Positions 15,044-22,062 of a DNA stretch of 22,783 nucleotides are shown one piece after another. The number at the start of each line of letters is the position of its first letter. The stretch's first letter is position 1. The notes under the pieces were generated by a model that was not told where the DNA came from, did not search any database, and saw only the letters and a program-made list of their open reading frames with translations. This stretch comes from CAYGBW01 sp964348185 (lineage in GTDB: Bacteria > Desulfobacterota > BSN033 > WVXP01), in the NCBI GenBank assembly GCA_964348185.1, contig CAYGBW010000058.1:1-22783 (forward strand), written 5' to 3'. A program made the translations under genes and the position numbers.

Positions 15044-15202
15044 ATGGCGCTCCGCATGCGGTGTGCAGTTGACCACTTTCTCAGAAATGGCTTCCTCAAG
15101 CTCCAGTATCGACTCCGTCGTCTCGGCCTTCCGAGAGAATCCGTTATCAAAGGACTCTTCAAGTCCGAGCAGTTCCTCAAGGGACTAAGAATACTACGAT
15201 GA
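15044..15202 (+). CDS. small basic protein, 52 residues, unknown
   Basis: A 52-codon ORF starting at ATG 15044 behind GAGAGGGGAGCAGG (SD core GGGGAG at 15031-15036). The sequence is basic and amphipathic: a short start MALRMRCAVDH, then FLRNGFLKLQYRLRRLGL and a tail ending FKSEQFLKGLRILR. No signal peptide, metal motif or membrane segment is seen. The stop is followed 20 nt later by a textbook intrinsic terminator, which supports it as the last gene of its own unit. I do not recognise a family. Amphipathic basic helices of this size could bind RNA, DNA or membranes; that is inference. Confidence 0.5.
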   Translation: MALRMRCAVDHFLRNGFLKLQYRLRRLGLPRESVIKGLFKSEQFLKGLRILR

Positions 15203-15222
15203 CCCTCCTACCCCTACGATCC

Positions 15223-15251
15223 GGCAGGCCTCACCAGCCTGCCTTTTTTTT
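15223..15251 (+). terminator. intrinsic terminator
   Basis: GGCAGGC (15223-15229), loop CTCACCA, GCCTGCC (15237-15243), then eight T. A perfect 7-bp GC-rich stem with a U tract on the plus strand. It closes the unit holding the 52-residue ORF and isolates it from asnS. Confidence 0.85.
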
Positions 15252-15403
15252 GTGGACCCTCCGGGAGGGACGAGCGATCGTGCCTCCAATCCCAGATTCC
15301 CTGCGTACCCGGCAGAGACTCCTCTATATTCCTGCCGGCGGATGCTGCATTCCTGGCTGCTCAGAGATTTTTCGTGGAGAGGCCAGGGGGAATGACGAAG
15401 TTG

Positions 15404-15432
15404 TTGAATTTTGGGACTATCAATCATATGAT
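15404..15432 (+). promoter_or_regulatory. sigma70-type promoter for asnS
   Basis: TTGAAT (15404-15409), 17 bp, TATGAT (15427-15432), 46 bp upstream of the asnS ATG. A short palindrome, CTATCA...TGATAG (15417-15434), covers the -10 element and could be an operator. The rest of 15252-15400 shows no feature and no T-box-like element. Confidence 0.5.
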
Positions 15433-15477
15433 AGAGGAAGCAGAACTTGCCTTTTCACGGGTAGAAGAGGAGGGAGG

Positions 15478-16770
15478 ATGAAGCGAGTCTATATTGAAGA
15501 CATTCACCGGCACGTGGGTGAGGAGGTGACGCTGAACGGATGGCTCCATAACAAAAGATCGAGTGGAAAGATCCATTTCCTTCAGGTAAGAGATGGTACC
15601 GGTGTGATCCAGGCTGTGGTGTCCAAAGCCGATGTTTCCGACAGGGTTTTCGCCCTGTCCGATCGGCTGATGCAAGAATCCTCACTGGTGGTGCGGGGAC
15701 TGGTCCGGAAGGACCCCCGTTCTCCCATCGGTTACGAGATTGGTGTAATGGATCTTGAGGCCATTCAGATCGCTCAGGACTTCCCCATCGCCCCCAAAGA
15801 ACACGGTGTGGGTTTTCTGATGGACCATCGCCATCTCTGGATCCGGTCCTCGCGCCAGAATGCTGTACTTAAGATTCGCCATGAAATCATCCGGGCATGT
15901 CGAGACTTTTACGATGCCCGAGGATTTGTGCTCATCGATGCACCGATTTTCACGCCCGCGGCGTGTGAGGGAACCACGACCCTCTTCGAAACCGGATACT
16001 TCGAGGATAGCGCATATCTGACCCAGAGTGGGCAGCTTTACAACGAGGCGGCTGCCATGGCCTTTGGAAGGGTCTACTGCTTCGGTCCGACATTTCGTGC
16101 AGAACGGTCCAAGACCCGGAGGCACCTCACGGAGTTTTGGATGGTCGAGCCAGAGGTGGCCTACGCCGATCTAGATGAAATCATGGAACTGGCCGAGGAT
16201 TTCCTCGTATACATCGTGGAGCGGGTTGTGCGCGAGAGGAAAAAGGAACTCAAGACACTCGGTCGGGATGTAGAAAAGCTGGAGAGGGCAAAGAAGCCTT
16301 TCCCCCGAATTACCTACGATGAGGCAATCGGGATTGTAGGGGACCGGGGTTTTCCTGTTCAATGGGGCGAGGATTTTGGAGGAGATGAGGAAACGGTTCT
16401 TTCCGAAGCGTTTGAAAAGCCCGTGATGATTCATCGGTATCCGGCTCAGTGTAAGGCCTTTTATATGAAGGGAGATTCCCAGGAGAATCGATTGGCCCTA
16501 TGCGTGGACGTGCTTGCTCCGGAGGGGTATGGAGAGATAATCGGGGGTGGGCAACGGGAGGACGACCTGAAAACCCTCGAAAGAAAGATGGAGGAGCATA
16601 ATCTGCCGAAGGAGCCCTTTGCCTGGTATCTTGATCTACGACGATATGGAACCGTTCCCCATTCGGGATTTGGTCTCGGCATCGAGAGGTCGGTGGCCTG
16701 GATCTGCGGACTCGATCACGTGCGTGAGACGATTCCCTTTCCCCGAATGTTGTACCGACTCTACCCGTGA
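15478..16770 (+). CDS. asnS: asparagine--tRNA ligase
   Basis: Class IIb synthetase charging tRNA-Asn. 430 residues from ATG 15478 behind GAGGAGGGAGG. The N-terminal OB-fold anticodon domain contains VTLNGWLHNKRSSGKIHFLQ. Motif 1 region: FTPAACEGTTTLFE; motif 2: FRAERSKTRRHLTEFWMVEP; motif 3: GFGLGIERSVAWICGLDH, with the AsnRS-type ending PFPRMLYRLYP. The EGTTTLFE and WICGL features distinguish it from AspRS. An in-frame extension upstream to 15199 runs through the terminator and promoter and is not coding. Expression appears to come from its own promoter. Confidence 0.94.
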   Translation: MKRVYIEDIHRHVGEEVTLNGWLHNKRSSGKIHFLQVRDGTGVIQAVVSKADVSDRVFALSDRLMQESSLVVRGLVRKDPRSPIGYEIGVMDLEAIQIAQDFPIAPKEHGVGFLMDHRHLWIRSSRQNAVLKIRHEIIRACRDFYDARGFVLIDAPIFTPAACEGTTTLFETGYFEDSAYLTQSGQLYNEAAAMAFGRVYCFGPTFRAERSKTRRHLTEFWMVEPEVAYADLDEIMELAEDFLVYIVERVVRERKKELKTLGRDVEKLERAKKPFPRITYDEAIGIVGDRGFPVQWGEDFGGDEETVLSEAFEKPVMIHRYPAQCKAFYMKGDSQENRLALCVDVLAPEGYGEIIGGGQREDDLKTLERKMEEHNLPKEPFAWYLDLRRYGTVPHSGFGLGIERSVAWICGLDHVRETIPFPRMLYRLYP

Positions 16771-16880
16771 ATCATGGGGTCGGATAAAGGGATTTTCTAG
16801 GAAGCCAAGAGATCGCCAACCCCTCGAATCCCCTGAGAATTATCGAACGATTTGTCCCATCGGGAAAGGAGGCAGGGCCA

Positions 16881-18074
16881 ATGGAGTATCTCCTTAAACT
16901 GCTCGGATCCTTCCATAAGGAAGAAGACAGGGTTCAGATCGACCGATTCGTAAGCGTCATCAGGGAAAGCATCATTCCTCAGTACGTTTCTCTCAATGAA
17001 AAGGGAGTGAAGATCAAGGATGGGAAGGCCGCTTTTCCAGAGGCGTGGACATCGATCTATAAAGGATTGAAAGAGGTCGGTCTTTTTGAGTCTTTCGTCC
17101 CCCCGGCATATGGAGGGCTGAGGACTTCCGAGGAGAGCCTGTATGCCTTTATGGAACTTCTGGGGTACAGCTGCCCGAGCATTGGCATCATGTTTGTCGC
17201 TCACGGTCGAGCCATCGACATGATTCTGGCGGGAGAAAGCGAAGCCCAGAAGGCAACGTATCTGCCCCGGTTCGCCGCAGGTGAGATCGGGGCGGTCGCC
17301 ATGACAGAGCCAGAGGCGGGTTCAGATGCAGGAGCGATCCAGTTCTCGGCGCAGCGGGTCGGAGACCATTACCTCTTCAACGGGGAGAAATGGTTTATTT
17401 CCAATGCCGGTTTGGCCTCGGTATACACCATTGTCGTTAACACCAAGAAAAAAAAGAGTCCCCGGGCATTGAGCGCCTTTGTCGTGGAGAGCGATGTTGA
17501 GGGATTCCTCGTGGATGATCTTCCGGAAAAGGATGGTCTCAGACTCCTACCCACGGGGCGTCTCTTTTTTGAAAATGCCAGGGTTCCGAAGGAGAACATG
17601 ATTGGACCCGAAGGTAGAGGACTCCTTACGGCACTGAATGTGATCGATAAGGGGAGGATTCACATCGCTGGCATATGCTGCGGCCTGGCTTACCGGATCT
17701 TCGACGAGGTTTTTGCTTACTCGAGAAAGCGGGTCCAGTTTGATCATCCCCTGACGAGCAGTCAGGAAATCAGTTTCAAGATCTCAGACATGTACACCCA
17801 GATCAATGCGGCTAGGGGTCTGTGCTTTTATGCCCTGCGGCAGATCGACACCCCCCTTTATCGAAGCAGCTCATCCCAGGCAAAGCTCTTTGCAAGCCAG
17901 ATGGTGGCAGATGTCGCCCGGAACGGTCAGATCATCCTGGGAGGAAGGGGGTATTTGCGGAGCAATGTCGTTAGCCTCCTCTCTGCCGATGCCCGGGGTC
18001 TGGAATACGTGGAGGGGACAACCAATATTCAGCGGATGATTATCTCCAGCGAGCTGTTCCGGGGCTACACTTAG
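16881..18074 (+). CDS. acyl-CoA dehydrogenase family protein (divergent)
   Basis: FAD-dependent acyl-CoA dehydrogenase of 397 residues, distinct from the one at 471. FAD-binding segments are AMTEPEAGSDAGAIQ (about 138-152) and WFISNAG (171-177). The middle strand domain and helical C domain are present, ending EYVEGTTNIQRM with the candidate catalytic Glu378. The LGGRGYLRSNVVSLLSADAR stretch departs from the usual GGxGYxxxxPxERxxRDA, lacking the Pro-x-Glu-Arg core, so substrate or quaternary contacts may differ. ATG follows AAGGAGG. It lies between asnS and aspS with 110- and 152-bp gaps; no functional link to the synthetases is evident. Confidence 0.9.
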   Translation: MEYLLKLLGSFHKEEDRVQIDRFVSVIRESIIPQYVSLNEKGVKIKDGKAAFPEAWTSIYKGLKEVGLFESFVPPAYGGLRTSEESLYAFMELLGYSCPSIGIMFVAHGRAIDMILAGESEAQKATYLPRFAAGEIGAVAMTEPEAGSDAGAIQFSAQRVGDHYLFNGEKWFISNAGLASVYTIVVNTKKKKSPRALSAFVVESDVEGFLVDDLPEKDGLRLLPTGRLFFENARVPKENMIGPEGRGLLTALNVIDKGRIHIAGICCGLAYRIFDEVFAYSRKRVQFDHPLTSSQEISFKISDMYTQINAARGLCFYALRQIDTPLYRSSSSQAKLFASQMVADVARNGQIILGGRGYLRSNVVSLLSADARGLEYVEGTTNIQRMIISSELFRGYT

Positions 18075-18101
18075 AGGGGTGGAGGCCGGCCTTTTGTGCG
18101 G

Positions 18102-18139
18102 GGATCTTGAAACCCGGCTCAGAGGGGAGATCCGTTTTT
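18102..18139 (+). terminator. possible terminator after the second acyl-CoA dehydrogenase
   Basis: GGATCT (18102-18107) and AGATCC (18128-18133) form a 6-bp stem with a 20-nt loop, followed by GTTTTT. Weak stem, so low confidence. Confidence 0.3.
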
Positions 18140-18169
18140 CCAGTCCCCCGGCAAAAACGAAAACAACCC

Positions 18170-18197
18170 TTGACGGGAGTTCGATGTTGTGTATAAT
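18170..18197 (+). promoter_or_regulatory. near-consensus sigma70 promoter for aspS
   Basis: TTGACG (18170-18175), 16 bp, TATAAT (18192-18197). Transcription should start near 18204, giving a leader of about 23 nt and ruling out the in-frame TTG at 18206 as the normal start. Confidence 0.8.
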
Positions 18198-18226
18198 TCG
18201 TTGATTTGCCCATCGGGGGGAGTGCC

Positions 18227-20008
18227 TTGATCGATTTTCTCGGAGATTGGAAGCGGACCGACTACTGCGGTCATCTCAGGTTGAAAGATGAGGGACGGGA
18301 AGTGGTCCTCATGGGGTGGGTTCAGAAGCGAAGGGACCATGGTGGCGTGATCTTCATCGACCTGAGGGATCGGGCAGGAATTGCGCAGATCGTATTCAAT
18401 CCTGAGGTCTCCCCCCAGACCCACGAAAAGGCTGGGACGATTCGAAGTGAGTGGGTTCTGGCAATAAGAGGAAGAGTTCGCGGACGCCCCGAGGCCATGG
18501 CCAATCCAGACTTGGAGACAGGCGAAATCGAGGTAATGGTTGATGATCTGAAGATTCTCAACGTCTCGAGTACACCCCCCTTCAAGATCGAGGACGAGAT
18601 GGATGTTGCCGAGAACATCCGTTTGAAGTATCGGTACCTCGATCTGAGGAGACCGAGCCTTCAGAGAAATTTCTGGCTGAGGCACGGGGCAGCGAAAGCC
18701 GTTCGGGAGTATTTCGATACCCAGGGTTTCATCGAGATAGAGACGCCGTTCCTGACCCGATCAACCCCAGAAGGGGCCAGGGACTACCTCGTTCCCAGCC
18801 GGGTAAACCCTGGATTCTTCTACGCCCTGCCGCAGTCCCCCCAGATCTTCAAACAGATTCTCATGATCGCCGGGTTCGATCGATATGTCCAGATTGTGAG
18901 GTGTTTCCGCGACGAAGATCTCCGAATGGACCGGCAGCCCGAGTTCACGCAGATCGATGTGGAGATGTCATTTGTCACGGTTGAAGACATCAAGAGGGTC
19001 ATGAGTGAAATGATGGCCCACCTGTTTCACGAGGTCCTGGGGGTCGAATTGACGCTCCCCTTTCCCACCCTCACCCACAAGGAGGCCATGGATCGGTTCG
19101 GCACCGATCGGCCCGACATCCGCTTTGGTTTGGAGTTAAGAGAGATCACCCCTTACGTCCAGGGAAGCGGATTCACCGTCTTCAGAGAGGTGCTCGAGTC
19201 GGGAGGGATTGTCAAGGGATTGAAGGTAGAGGCCTCTTCCCTGTCGAGAAAGGAGATCGAGGATTTGCCCTCGCTCGTCGAGGGGTTCACTGGGGGAGGA
19301 CTTCTCTGGGCCAGGGTCAATCCTAATGGGTGGGTCTCCCCACTTAAGAGGTTCCTCACCCAGGACCAGATGAAGGATATCGAGAAGGTCTTCGAGGCCT
19401 CTCCGGGCGACCTCCTCCTTTTTGTCGCCGACCGATCCGGGGTCGCCAACGATTCTCTGGGACGGGTCCGGAACTATCTTGGAAAAAGACTGGGACGCAT
19501 CGATGATTCGACCTATGGTTTTGTCTGGATCGTCGAGTTTCCCCTTCTAGAGTACGAGGGTTCAGAGAAACGGTACGTTGCGGTTCATCATCCTTTTACC
19601 GCCCCCATGGACGAGGACGTGGGCAGACTCTCAACCCATCCCGAGACGGTTCGGGCGAAGGCCTATGACATGGTCCTCAACGGCATCGAGATCGGTGGCG
19701 GATCGATTCGGAACCACCGTCAGGACATTCAGGAAGCGGTCTTTGAAAAACTGGGAATCGACAGGGAGGACGCTTTTCGCCGGTTTGGATTTCTCATGGA
19801 GGCCCTTTCCTACGGGGCCCCCCCCCATGGAGGTATTGCCTTCGGTTTTGATCGTCTGGTCATGATCATGAGCCACAGTGATTCGATTCGGGATGTCATC
19901 GCCTTTCCGAAAACCCAGAAAGCCACAGATCTCATGGCTGATGCGCCCTCATTCATCGACCAGGAGCAACTGGACGAGTTGTTTATCAGGGTAAAGAAAA
20001 TCAAGTAG
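18227..20008 (+). CDS. aspS: aspartate--tRNA ligase (bacterial type)
   Basis: Class IIb synthetase charging tRNA-Asp, 593 residues, with the bacterial GAD insertion domain (about 290-420). TTG 18227 is chosen because GGGGGGAG lies 4 nt upstream and the promoter places the mRNA start near 18204. OB-fold anticodon domain: GWVQKRRDHGGVIFIDLRDR (30-49). Motif 2: CFRDEDLRMDRQPEFTQIDV; motif 3: GAPPHGGIAFGFDRLVM. His38 corresponds to the His of non-discriminating AspRS enzymes (Leu in E. coli); the second determinant position is Ala90 (Lys in E. coli, Gly in P. aeruginosa). It may also aspartylate tRNA-Asn although asnS is present. Confidence 0.95.
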   Translation: MIDFLGDWKRTDYCGHLRLKDEGREVVLMGWVQKRRDHGGVIFIDLRDRAGIAQIVFNPEVSPQTHEKAGTIRSEWVLAIRGRVRGRPEAMANPDLETGEIEVMVDDLKILNVSSTPPFKIEDEMDVAENIRLKYRYLDLRRPSLQRNFWLRHGAAKAVREYFDTQGFIEIETPFLTRSTPEGARDYLVPSRVNPGFFYALPQSPQIFKQILMIAGFDRYVQIVRCFRDEDLRMDRQPEFTQIDVEMSFVTVEDIKRVMSEMMAHLFHEVLGVELTLPFPTLTHKEAMDRFGTDRPDIRFGLELREITPYVQGSGFTVFREVLESGGIVKGLKVEASSLSRKEIEDLPSLVEGFTGGGLLWARVNPNGWVSPLKRFLTQDQMKDIEKVFEASPGDLLLFVADRSGVANDSLGRVRNYLGKRLGRIDDSTYGFVWIVEFPLLEYEGSEKRYVAVHHPFTAPMDEDVGRLSTHPETVRAKAYDMVLNGIEIGGGSIRNHRQDIQEAVFEKLGIDREDAFRRFGFLMEALSYGAPPHGGIAFGFDRLVMIMSHSDSIRDVIAFPKTQKATDLMADAPSFIDQEQLDELFIRVKKIK

Positions 20009-20048
20009 CGAGCTGGCTGAAACCTTTCGAGATTCTTTTTTGTTGCCC

Positions 20049-20260
20049 TAATCAGTCGTCACTGAAAAACGCCCGCTTCGCTCTCTGCACGGGGTTTCTG
20101 ACCCGTTCTAAGGGCTCGGTCGTTCGATCTTCCGAACTCGGCCTGGCGGCCTCAGACAGCGGAATCTCGCCCCTTCGGGGACACTCCCTTCGCCAAGACG
20201 GGTAGCCCCAAAAACCCCGTAATGTTCGCTCGAGGGACATTTTTCAGTGACGACTAATCA
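20049..20260. mobile_element. MITE-like element, copy 1, with target duplication
   Basis: A 200-bp element (20055-20254) bounded by terminal inverted repeats: left GTCGTCACTGAAAAACG, right end the complement of GTCGTCACTGAAAAATG (17 bp, one mismatch). TAATCA flanks it directly on both sides (20049-20054 and 20255-20260), consistent with a target-site duplication; the exact boundary is ambiguous by a base or two because the neighbouring bases match. Subterminal ACGGGGTTT...ACCCGT blocks also pair across the element, so it can fold into a long cruciform. It holds no transposase. A second copy lies inverted at 21714-21912. Confidence 0.8.
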
Positions 20261-20289
20261 GAAAAAGAACGAATGCTCGGCGAATTTGC

Positions 20290-20318
20290 TTGACAACAGG
20301 CCCTTTTTTTTCTAAAAA
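20290..20318 (+). promoter_or_regulatory. candidate promoter for the binding-protein gene
   Basis: TTGACA (20290-20295), 17 bp, TAAAAA (20313-20318). The -35 is perfect, the -10 is poor. An 8-bp stem, CCCTTTTT/AAAAAGGG (20301-20321), overlaps the -10 region. The leader to the ATG would be about 130 nt, with no further recognised element. Confidence 0.45.
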
Positions 20319-20456
20319 GGGACTTTGTGTTTTGTTTTCCAAAACCAGCTCCAGAAGAGTCATTGCAGGGAGGAGGTGATTCGACTGGGTTCGCAAGACA
20401 GGTTTTTGGGTATCTTGGGTCGGAGCTGGGATGACAACAAAAGAGGAGGAATGGGC

Positions 20457-21710
20457 ATGAAGAACAAACACCGTACGTGCGTGGTTTCTATGATCCTTTT
20501 GGGGTTTTTCCTTGCGTTGTATCCGTCGGTCGGAGCAGGGGCTGAGAGAATTGTCATTGGCCATCCAGCCTGCCTTTCCGGAAGGTATGCAAAGGCAGGT
20601 GAGCAGGCCGTCGGGGGGGTGAAGGCACTGGTAGACTGGGTAAACAATGTCCATGGTGGTGTTTTGATAGGGGGAAAGAGAGTTCCCCTTGAGTATCGGT
20701 ACTATGATAGTGAGTCCAAAAAAGAGAATGTAACCAGCCTTATCGAGCGGCTGATCACGGTCGATAAAGTGAATGTTGTTTTCTCCGCGTATAGCTCGGG
20801 ACTCACGCTTGCCGGGGCCCCTGTGGCAGAGAGGTACAACATGCTCTATATGGATCACGGCGGTGCGAGCGATAGGATTTTTCAGCAGGGATTTCAGTAT
20901 ATCGTGCAAACCATAGGACCTGGGAGCATGTACCACGTGGGAACCCTTGATATGTTTGACCATTTTGATCCTCAAGCCAAAAAGGTGGCATTGGCTTACG
21001 AGGATTCAGAATTCGCCCGGATGACCATGGCTGGTGCGGAAAAGCACGCCCTAAAGCTCGGATACAAGGTCGTCTTTAAGCGGACCTATCCGAAAGGTGT
21101 CACCGATCTAACGCCGCTGCTCTCTGACATGAAAGCGAGGAAGCCGGATATCGTGATTGGCGGTGGCCATTACGAGGATGGTCAGCTTTTCACCCGACAG
21201 ATGGCAGACCTGGATATAAACGTCAAGGGCTTATCCCTGGTGGCGTCTGTAACCCTGCCCGCCTACTATGAATCTTTGGGCGGTCGCACGGCAGAAGGGG
21301 TGATGGGGCCCTCACACTGGGAATATGGCGTAAAATTCTCCCCTGATGCGGCCATGAAGGTTGGGCTGGATTGGATTGGGCCGAGCCAAGATGAATTTGT
21401 AAGTCTTTTCAAAAAGGCCTTGGCCAAGGACATGATACCGGAATATCATGCCGCAGAAGCTGGAGCCCAGGTTTTGGCCTATGTAAAAGCCATAGAGAAT
21501 ATTAATTCTCTTGACCCATTCAAAGTAAGGGCTGCCCTTGGCAAGCTGAAGTTCATGTCCTTCTACGGCGGATGGGATGTTGACGACACCGGGATGCAGA
21601 TCGGCCACTCCATGATCGACATGCAGTGGCAGCAGGGTGGCAAAAGGGTTATTGTTTGGCCTCTGGAGGCCGCGACCGGCAAGCTTGTCTATCCGAAGCC
21701 CAAATTCTAG
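20457..21710 (+). CDS. branched-chain amino acid-type ABC transporter substrate-binding protein
   Basis: Periplasmic ligand-binding protein of the Peripla_BP_6/LivJ class, 417 residues from ATG 20457. GGAGG just upstream gives 7-nt spacing; ATG 20451 is too close. The signal peptide is clear: MKNKHR, a hydrophobic core VVSMILLGFFLALY, then a cleavage site around GAGA-ER (residues 27-31). The mature part starts ERIVIGHPACLSGRYAKAGEQAVGG, the ligand-site loop typical of the family, and continues with two alpha/beta lobes (VNVVFSAYSSG; KKVALAYEDSEFARM). The ligand could be amino acids, amides, urea or aromatic acids. It is boxed in by two inverted MITE-like copies, the second starting 3 nt after the stop. 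livH follows 352 bp downstream. Confidence 0.9.
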   Translation: MKNKHRTCVVSMILLGFFLALYPSVGAGAERIVIGHPACLSGRYAKAGEQAVGGVKALVDWVNNVHGGVLIGGKRVPLEYRYYDSESKKENVTSLIERLITVDKVNVVFSAYSSGLTLAGAPVAERYNMLYMDHGGASDRIFQQGFQYIVQTIGPGSMYHVGTLDMFDHFDPQAKKVALAYEDSEFARMTMAGAEKHALKLGYKVVFKRTYPKGVTDLTPLLSDMKARKPDIVIGGGHYEDGQLFTRQMADLDINVKGLSLVASVTLPAYYESLGGRTAEGVMGPSHWEYGVKFSPDAAMKVGLDWIGPSQDEFVSLFKKALAKDMIPEYHAAEAGAQVLAYVKAIENINSLDPFKVRAALGKLKFMSFYGGWDVDDTGMQIGHSMIDMQWQQGGKRVIVWPLEAATGKLVYPKPKF

Positions 21711-21713
21711 TCG

Positions 21714-21912
21714 GTCATCACTGAAAAATGTCCCTGGAGCGAACATTACGGAGTTTTTGGGGCTACCCGTCTTGGTGAAGGGAGTGTCCCCGAAGGGGCG
21801 AGATTCCGTTGTCTGAGGCCGCCAGGCCGAGTTCGGAAGATCGAACGACCGAGCCTTAGAACGGGTCAAGAACTCCGTACAGAGAGGGTCAGGGGCGTTT
21901 TTCAGTGACGAC
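21714..21912. mobile_element. MITE-like element, copy 2 (inverted)
   Basis: Reverse complement of copy 1 at roughly nine bases in ten by eye, 199 bp. Ends are GTCATCACTGAAAAATG on the left and the complement of GTCGTCACTGAAAAACG on the right. It begins 3 nt after the stop of the binding-protein gene. I see no target duplication: the flanking bases TAGTCG and TGCTAA differ. Differences from copy 1 cluster near the right end (about 21876-21893). No coding capacity. Confidence 0.8.
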
Positions 21913-22011
21913 TGCTAAGCCTCCTGGCGGAGTAAGAGAATCGCTTATTTTATCAGCTAAGACGAGACAGGGGTTCCATATGGGCCATTCACCGCAATGA
22001 AGAGCCGACTC

Positions 22012-22059
22012 AAATCTCCTCCCCTAACAAGGAAACGTCTCACTTAGGGGAGGAGATTT
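22012..22059 (+). promoter_or_regulatory. perfect 16-bp hairpin sequestering the livH ribosome binding site
   Basis: AAATCTCCTCCCCTAA (22012-22027) is exactly complementary to TTAGGGGAGGAGATTT (22044-22059), with a 16-nt loop. The 3' arm contains GGGGAGGAG, the Shine-Dalgarno of ATG 22063. Only TTTT then G follows, so terminator function is weak; RBS occlusion is the more natural reading. Confidence 0.7.
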
Positions 22060-22062
22060 TGT

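Noticed and set aside
14787..15072. Two overlapping ORFs of 70 and 87 residues
   Set aside because: No good ribosome binding sites; they overlap each other and the better-supported 52-codon ORF, and their composition looks random.
20052..20240. 62-residue minus-strand ORF inside MITE copy 1
   Set aside because: Spans the element and its inverted repeats; copy 2 has an indel and many changes, so no reading frame is preserved.
20244..20975. 243-residue minus-strand ORF
   Set aside because: Antisense to the binding-protein gene and its leader; no motif.
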